Assembly (NCBI GenBank): GCA_021795535.1
Contig: JAJYPG010000064.1
Coordinates: 1 to 6,974 of the forward strand
Source of the DNA: Planctomycetota bacterium
Lineage (GTDB): Bacteria; Planctomycetota; Phycisphaerae; WQYP01
Direction of reading: 5' to 3'
DNA: 6,974 nucleotides
Shown here: positions 1 to 3,871 of the stretch, piece after piece
Layout of the letters: every line of letters starts with the position of its first letter
Position numbering within the stretch: position 1 is the stretch's first letter
Program-made: the position numbers and the translations under genes
The notes under the pieces: generated by a model
The model's database searches: none
Seen by the model: only the letters and a program-made list of their open reading frames with translations
What the model was told of the DNA's origin: nothing

Positions 1-178
1 CATCATTGGGGTGGGCGGCCGTGGCAATGTCGTAATCTTTCGGCATCCGGCCCATAAGTCCATCACGAACACATCCGCCGGCGAAGTAGGAGGCGAAGCC
101 GGCCTCCTGCAATCGACGGACCACCTTTGTGGCGATGGTGACCGCGGGTACGGGTGATGGATTTAAACCTTCAGACAT
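1..178 (-). CDS. CCA tRNA nucleotidyltransferase / poly(A) polymerase family protein, N-terminal fragment (cut by window edge)
   Basis: Seen: reading from ATG at 178 down to the left edge gives 59 in-frame residues beginning MSEGLNPSP. Residues 31-53 contain the class II nucleotidyltransferase signature: YFAGGCVRD (GG motif at 34-35, R38, D39), then PKDYDIAT, in which D48 and D50 form the DxD metal-binding pair. Family knowledge: this N-terminus belongs to enzymes that add CCA to tRNA 3' ends or polyadenylate RNA, in the cytosol, using CTP/ATP and two metal ions. The fragment cannot separate CCA-adding from poly(A) activity, so no symbol is given. Start choice: an in-frame TAA lies at 188-190, only four codons upstream, so ATG at 178 is the earliest possible start; no strong Shine-Dalgarno sequence is visible. 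The gene follows paralogue A in the same direction, 327 bp away, and a MITE-like element lies about 60 bp upstream of its start. The remaining, larger part of the protein is outside the window. Confidence 0.85.
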   Translation of the reverse strand, partial: MSEGLNPSPVPAVTIATKVVRRLQEAGFASYFAGGCVRDGLMGRMPKDYDIATAAHPND

Positions 179-230
179 GAATTCATTTTAACGCCGAAAT
201 GAAAACGGCACATCGCCACAGGTTCCCGCC

Positions 231-239
231 ACAAATTAA
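231..239. repeat. Left direct repeat (putative target-site duplication) of E1
   Basis: ACAAATTAA, repeated exactly at 410-418 on the other side of E1. The identity extends two bases further left (CC at 229-230 and 408-409), but on the right side those bases belong to the inverted end, so 9 bp is the preferred length. Confidence 0.65.
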
Positions 240-278
240 GGGTGTGCCCGTTTTTATCGGGAACTTGAAAAAGTACAT

Positions 279-296
279 GCGTGCCGACAGGCACGC
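279..296. repeat. GC-rich perfect hairpin inside E1
   Basis: GCGTGCC, loop GACA, GGCACGC: a perfect 7-bp stem with a 4-base loop. It sits 10 bp before a second GC-rich hairpin; together they look like a REP-type palindromic unit. No T-tract follows on either strand, so it is not called a terminator. Confidence 0.6.
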
Positions 297-306
297 CCCT
301 GGGAGC

Positions 307-324
307 GCGGGTGTCCTCACCCGC
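307..324. repeat. Second GC-rich perfect hairpin inside E1
   Basis: GCGGGTG, loop TCCT, CACCCGC: a perfect 7-bp stem with a 4-base loop, with the flanking AGC / TT weakly extending the symmetry. Paired with the hairpin at 279-296. I recall similar GC-rich palindromes dispersed in PVC-group genomes, but cannot verify this here. Confidence 0.6.
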
Positions 325-409
325 TTTGGTTCGGCAACGTTATCTTCATAAGAGCACAAACCCCTGTTCTGCAAGCAGTTTTGCCAATCCCGACAAAAAT
401 GGGCACACC

Positions 410-418
410 ACAAATTAA
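410..418. repeat. Right direct repeat (putative target-site duplication) of E1
   Basis: Second exact copy of ACAAATTAA, abutting the right inverted end of E1. Confidence 0.65.
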
Positions 419-493
419 ACGCATATAAACGTGGGCTTGCCTGGTGTGGAACGTCAAATGACGACTTAACTCACAAACCGGCATTTTATCCCG

Positions 494-505
494 TGTAAAT
501 TTACA
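494..505. repeat. 12-bp perfect palindrome abutting the stop of paralogue A
   Basis: TGTAAATTTACA is its own reverse complement and ends immediately next to the stop codon of paralogue A (506-508). It is AT-rich and has no T-tract, so it is unlikely to be an intrinsic terminator; it could be a protein-binding site or chance. No other terminator is evident between 421 and 505. Confidence 0.4.
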
Positions 506-3406
506 TCACACGTCGCTGGTTGCGGGCGACAGAAATTTTGTCAGAAATTCTTCCGACGGAATGGGGCGGCCAAAAAAATAACCCTGAAACGTCTGGCAAC
601 CGCGATGCCGCAAAAAGTCCACATGCTGCTGTGTTTCCACCCCCTCCGCCACAACCTGAAGGTTATGCAGACGGGCCACGGCCAAAATCACCTCCACCAG
701 CGCCGCGTCATTCGGATTTCCCGGCACATCTTGAATGAACGAACGGTCAATTTTCAATTCCGAAACCGGCATCTTTTTCAAATAGGTAAGCGAAGAATAC
801 CCTGTGCCGAAATCATCAATGGAAAAAGTCACACCCAATTCCTTAATCTCCCGCATCGCCTTTATGGCATCAATCAGGCTGTCGAAAATAATGGCTTCGG
901 TCACTTCCAGTGTCAGCAGGGCGGGATTTATGCCGGTCTGTACAAGAATTTTCTCGATACAGTCCTTGAAATCGCGCATCCGGAACTGGCGCGGACTCAC
1001 ATTTACCGCTATGCGAACCGCTCTTCCGGCCTGATGCAGACGGGCGATCGCCTCACACGCTTGTAATATCATCTGTTCGCCCATGGGCACAATAAGTCCG
1101 GTCTCCTCCGCCACGGGAATAAAGGACATCGGTGATATCAAATTGCCTTTCTGGTTGCGCCAGCGAATAAGCGCTTCGGCTCCCACCAGCAAGCCGGCGG
1201 CATCCACCTGCGGCTGAAGGAACATTTCAATCTCTCCATTGATCATCGCCTGGCGCAAATCGCGTTCGATGCGCAAGCGATCCTGTACCGCAATCTGCAT
1301 GGCCGGTTCAAAATAGGCAATCGCGTTTCGGCCCGCGGCTTTGGCCTTGTACATGGCGGTGTCCGCCTGCTGGAGTAAATCGTCGGCGGTCTCCTGTCCT
1401 TTGGGAAACAATGAAATGCCAATGCTCGCCGTCATACAATTGTTATGCATTTCGCCAGCCACAATCGGCTCCGCCACTGCCAGCCGCACCCTGGCCATAA
1501 TATTGCTGGCTTCCTGGGCAGCCGCAGGCATGTCATCGCCGAGTCTCGGCAGAAGTATCACAAGTTCATCTCCGCCCAGCCGGGCCGCGGTATCCTCCTG
1601 CCGCAGGCAACTCTTAAGGCGATGGGCCATTTCCTTAAGCAGTTGATCACCGGCATTGTGTCCATCCGCATCGTTGATATTTTTGAAATTGTCCAGGTCC
1701 ATGAAGGCAATCGCACCATACTGCCCGGAGCGTTTTGTCATTGCGAGTGTATGGGTCAGGCGATCCAGAAACAACTGCCGATTGGGCAGATCGGTAAGCG
1801 AATCAAACAGAGCCAGATAATTAATGCGTACATCGGCCAGCTTGCGTTCCGTAATATCCTGCTGAATTCCGACAAAATGCGTGAGCGTTCCCTTGGCATC
1901 CCACACCGGCGAGATATGCACCTCATTCCAGAAAACGCTGCCATCTTTGCGGTAATTGCGCACCTCCGCGGTTACCGGGTTTCCCGCCCGCACATTTTCC
2001 TGCATTTTGGCAATATCCGGCTGATCCACATCGCCATTGTGCAAAAACCATGAATTGCGCCCGATACATTCATCGCGCGAATATCCGGTTATTTGTTCAT
2101 AGCTGGTATTGGCATAAATAATTGGATTCCCAGGCAATTGCGCATCACTTATGATAACGCCATCGGTGGTCGCCTCCAGAGCTCGCCGCGAGAGGTTCAA
2201 TGACATCTCATCCTTTTTTCTTTCGCTGATGTCAAGAACGATAATGAACATATAGTCGCTTCCACGGATGGAAATTGGCGATAAATAGGCCTCCACATCC
2301 CGCACCATCCCGGATTTCAACCTATGGCGACACTCCACCTTTGTCCGCTTGCCCGCCATAACGTCACGGATCAGTTCTTGAAGTCCGGCCGGGTTATCTG
2401 TGGACAGGCCGGCCAGATTCATGTGCAGCATTTCGCTGCGATTCCAGCCATAGAACTGGCACGCCGCCGCATTCACATCCATAATCTGGCCGTTAGTGGT
2501 GGATATAAAAATTTCCGCGGCACTGTTGCATTCAAAAATCTGGCGGAATCTCTCCTCGCTTTCCGCCAGAGATATCCGCGCATAATGCAGCGATTTTTCC
2601 GCCAGCAAGCATTCGGTTATGTCATGGACAATCTCCACCAGCAGTCTGCGATCCCCTTCTATTATTACCGTACTATATAACTCCACCTCTCTTATTTCCT
2701 CATTGGCCAGCTTGTGCCGCCCCCGCCCATACCCCGCGCCTTTCTCCAGCGAAGCCCCGCAATTCTCCCGAATTTCCTCGTCGGACTGAAGACTCAAGTC
2801 GGTTATATACTTTGTTTTCAGCACCTCACGCGACCATCCGTAATAGCGCACTGCCGCGTCGTTGGCGTCCACCACACGCAAATCCGTCGGATCAATAATC
2901 AGTTTAACCGCACTGTTTTCATCAAAAAACCGTTGGAATCGCCCGGCACTCTCATTCGCCGCACTTTGTGCCACCAGCATTTCCTGTTCAGCCTGTTTTT
3001 GCTTGGAAATGTCCTGTACCACGCAGATAATCAAAAGTCGGCCATTCACCCGCGCCGGTGAGTTGAACGTAATGACATCCCTGGTCTGGCCGTCCGCACG
3101 GGTATGTTGGGTTTGGAAAAAAGTTGATTCCCCTCGCGACGCGCGGCCCAGCCGCTCCATCAGAACTTCCCGGGGTACGCTCTTGCTAAGGTCACCCAGG
3201 TGTCTGGCACGCATTTCCTCCGCACTTGATCCATAGTACCGGGCCGCGGCGTGATTAATTTCCAGAATATGCCCGTCGGCAGGGTCCAGAATCAACGTCA
3301 CCGCCGCCGACCCCATAAATATTTGCAGGAAAACGTCCTCGCCGCCAAATGCCGGCGACGCACTGAACGCTTGAAGTTCCTCTGATTCATTGGATAACTC
3401 AGACAT
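506..3406 (-). CDS. Paralogue A: PAS-PAS-PAS-PAS(LOV-like)-GGDEF-EAL c-di-GMP turnover protein
   Basis: Predicted cytosolic sensor enzyme of 966 residues; no signal peptide or membrane segment seen. Order: PAS1 ~25-135, PAS2 ~155-267, PAS3 ~284-397, LOV-like PAS4 ~406-522, GGDEF ~528-695, EAL ~710-958, with charged coiled-coil-like linkers between PAS domains. GGDEF domain: DSLTDLPNR, DLDNFK, NDADGHNAGD, I-site RQED (602-605) and active-site motif GGDEL (611-615; Leu in place of Phe). EAL domain: EAL 744-746, NVSPRQF 802-808, TE 836-837, DDFGTG 864-869, KID 885-887, AEGVET 920-925, QGYFFGRP 941-948, so phosphodiesterase activity is expected; cyclase activity is possible. PAS4 has the LOV core GRNSWFLH with Ser at the photoactive Cys position. 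Start: a GTG at 3415 is in frame, but ATG at 3406 is preferred because its MSEL N-terminus aligns with MSDN of paralogue B and a G-rich stretch (GGGGTGG) lies 5 nt upstream. Substrates would be GTP and c-di-GMP; the sensed signal is unknown. Confidence 0.93.
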   Translation of the reverse strand: MSELSNESEELQAFSASPAFGGEDVFLQIFMGSAAVTLILDPADGHILEINHAAARYYGSSAEEMRARHLGDLSKSVPREVLMERLGRASRGESTFFQTQHTRADGQTRDVITFNSPARVNGRLLIICVVQDISKQKQAEQEMLVAQSAANESAGRFQRFFDENSAVKLIIDPTDLRVVDANDAAVRYYGWSREVLKTKYITDLSLQSDEEIRENCGASLEKGAGYGRGRHKLANEEIREVELYSTVIIEGDRRLLVEIVHDITECLLAEKSLHYARISLAESEERFRQIFECNSAAEIFISTTNGQIMDVNAAACQFYGWNRSEMLHMNLAGLSTDNPAGLQELIRDVMAGKRTKVECRHRLKSGMVRDVEAYLSPISIRGSDYMFIIVLDISERKKDEMSLNLSRRALEATTDGVIISDAQLPGNPIIYANTSYEQITGYSRDECIGRNSWFLHNGDVDQPDIAKMQENVRAGNPVTAEVRNYRKDGSVFWNEVHISPVWDAKGTLTHFVGIQQDITERKLADVRINYLALFDSLTDLPNRQLFLDRLTHTLAMTKRSGQYGAIAFMDLDNFKNINDADGHNAGDQLLKEMAHRLKSCLRQEDTAARLGGDELVILLPRLGDDMPAAAQEASNIMARVRLAVAEPIVAGEMHNNCMTASIGISLFPKGQETADDLLQQADTAMYKAKAAGRNAIAYFEPAMQIAVQDRLRIERDLRQAMINGEIEMFLQPQVDAAGLLVGAEALIRWRNQKGNLISPMSFIPVAEETGLIVPMGEQMILQACEAIARLHQAGRAVRIAVNVSPRQFRMRDFKDCIEKILVQTGINPALLTLEVTEAIIFDSLIDAIKAMREIKELGVTFSIDDFGTGYSSLTYLKKMPVSELKIDRSFIQDVPGNPNDAALVEVILAVARLHNLQVVAEGVETQQHVDFLRHRGCQTFQGYFFGRPIPSEEFLTKFLSPATSDV

Positions 3407-3549
3407 AGCGGCCACCCCATCTTGTTAATCCTGACCCGACTGGCGCAAATGAAAAAGAACTGCCTAACCAATGCCCCGCGCATTTACCAACACTGTGCGT
3501 CCTTGCCCACACCGAGGGTCTTGAATCCGCCAAACTTGCCCCTGTGGAT

Positions 3550-3578
3550 ATTATATGCAGCGAGGCTGGTGATATCAA
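3550..3578 (-). promoter_or_regulatory. Sigma70-type promoter for paralogue A
   Basis: On the minus strand: -35 TTGATA (3573-3578; 5 of 6 consensus), a 17-bp spacer, and -10 TATAAT (3550-3555; 6 of 6). The start of transcription would fall near 3543, giving a leader of about 137 nt before the ATG at 3406. It means paralogue A need not depend on readthrough from paralogue B. Housekeeping promoters in some phyla deviate from this consensus, so function is inferred. Confidence 0.65.
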
Positions 3579-3663
3579 ATAATCTCGTTGATGACCAAAT
3601 CAATAAGGGTATGCATGACACTTTCGGCGGGCCATAAATTTCCGGAGGAAAATGCTTGTCCGG

Positions 3664-3685
3664 GGGTTGAGTTGGAATTCAACCC
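3664..3685. repeat. Stem-loop downstream of paralogue B
   Basis: GGGTTGA, an 8-base loop, TCAACCC: a perfect 7-bp stem. It lies about 55-75 nt after the reconstructed original stop of paralogue B and upstream of the promoter of A. It lacks a following T-tract, so it could stabilise a transcript end but is not a standard intrinsic terminator. Confidence 0.45.
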
Positions 3686-3690
3686 GTCAC

Positions 3691-3706
3691 CCATGGCATG
3701 CCGTGG
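3691..3706. repeat. 16-bp near-palindrome
   Basis: CCATGGCATGCCGTGG: 7 of 8 half-site positions pair, with no central spacer. Adjacent to the 3664-3685 stem-loop. It could be an operator-like site; no known consensus is recognised. Confidence 0.35.
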
Positions 3707-3743
3707 ATTATGTGCGGAATGCGGGTAACAAAGACGCATCACA

Positions 3744-3752
3744 CCTCGATGG
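3744..3752. repeat. Left target-site duplication of E2
   Basis: CCTCGATGG, repeated exactly at 3872-3880. The bases flanking the two copies differ on both sides, so the repeat is exactly 9 bp. Confidence 0.85.
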
Positions 3753-3871
3753 GGGTCTGCCATTTTTTTTGGCGGGGTGAATGTTTCCATCGTCGCAACT
3801 CGCGTTTTGATAGCGCCAACGCCACCTGACGCAATCCGATTTGACCCGACGCCAGATTTATTGGCAGACCC
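3753..3871. mobile_element. 119-bp MITE-like element (E2) inserted in the 3' end of paralogue B
   Basis: Seen: 3753-3762 is GGGTCTGCCA and the reverse complement of 3862-3871 is the same ten bases. Each is followed by eight AT-rich bases and then GGCG, so the inverted ends match at 17 of 22 positions. Exact 9-bp direct repeats (CCTCGATGG) flank it. No open frame of note lies inside, so it would need a transposase supplied elsewhere. Its right end supplies the last four codons (Gly-Val-Cys-Gln, the first sharing a base with the duplication) and the TAA stop of paralogue B. Joining the flanks across one copy of the repeat gives ...Ser-Thr-Ile-Glu-Val-TGA, matching the ending of paralogue A (...Thr-Ser-Asp-Val-TGA). 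This reconstruction is strong internal evidence of a real insertion. A 9-bp duplication is compatible with several IS families; none is assigned. Confidence 0.85.

Larger units (their letters stand above)
240..409. mobile_element. Short MITE-like element (E1) with 22-bp inverted ends
   Basis: Seen: 241-262 and the reverse complement of 388-409 match at 20 of 22 positions; both begin GGTGTGCCC and end TCGGGA. The flanks 231-239 and 410-418 are both ACAAATTAA, a 9-bp direct repeat; the match extends to 11 bp (229-239 and 408-418) if two bases of the right end are counted. One extra G at 240 makes the left end GGGTGTGCCC, so the two ends are offset by one base. The interior has no convincing coding sequence but carries two perfect GC-rich hairpins. 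Inverted ends plus a flanking direct repeat are the hallmarks of a transposed element with target-site duplication. At ~170 bp without a transposase it would be non-autonomous. It separates the end of paralogue A from the nucleotidyltransferase and may affect that gene's promoter. The transposase family is not identified. Confidence 0.7.
3407..3743. other. Intergenic region between paralogues A and B (outside the inserted element)
   Basis: No convincing gene on either strand: the longest open frames here lack recognisable motifs and overlap the promoter or the inserted element. It holds the promoter of paralogue A and its ~137-nt leader, a stem-loop at 3664-3685, a near-palindrome at 3691-3706 and, at 3739-3741, the reconstructed original stop codon of paralogue B. 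No clear intrinsic terminator with a T-tract is present for paralogue B. Confidence 0.6.

Noticed and set aside
183..413. 76-codon minus-strand open frame covering E1
   Set aside because: It coincides almost exactly with the inverted-repeat element, runs through its hairpins, and shows no recognisable motif or ribosome binding site; it is most likely a by-product of the repeat.
452..463. CGTCA-AA-TGACG inverted repeat as a terminator of paralogue A
   Set aside because: The loop is only two bases, the stem is short and no T-tract follows on the minus strand.
605..1066. Long plus-strand open frames opposite both large genes
   Set aside because: They are antisense shadows of the GGDEF-EAL and PAS coding regions, recur at equivalent places in both paralogues, and show no protein signature of their own.
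3298..3483. Minus-strand open frame with an ATG at 3420 preceded by AGGA
   Set aside because: It is out of frame with paralogue A, overlaps its N-terminal coding region, and has arginine-rich low-information content typical of a shadow frame.
3491..3546. Possible c-di-GMP-I (GEMM) riboswitch in the leader of paralogue A
   Set aside because: Minus-strand pieces CACAGGGGCAAG and GGACGCACAG resemble parts of the aptamer core, but their spacing is too long, the second half and the tetraloop-receptor pairing are not evident, and the predicted transcription start falls inside the first piece.
3422..3790. Small open frames on both strands between the paralogues (71 codons each)
   Set aside because: No domain signature. 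One overlaps the promoter and leader of paralogue A, and the other crosses the E2 boundary and its direct repeat, so neither can be an old gene in its present form.
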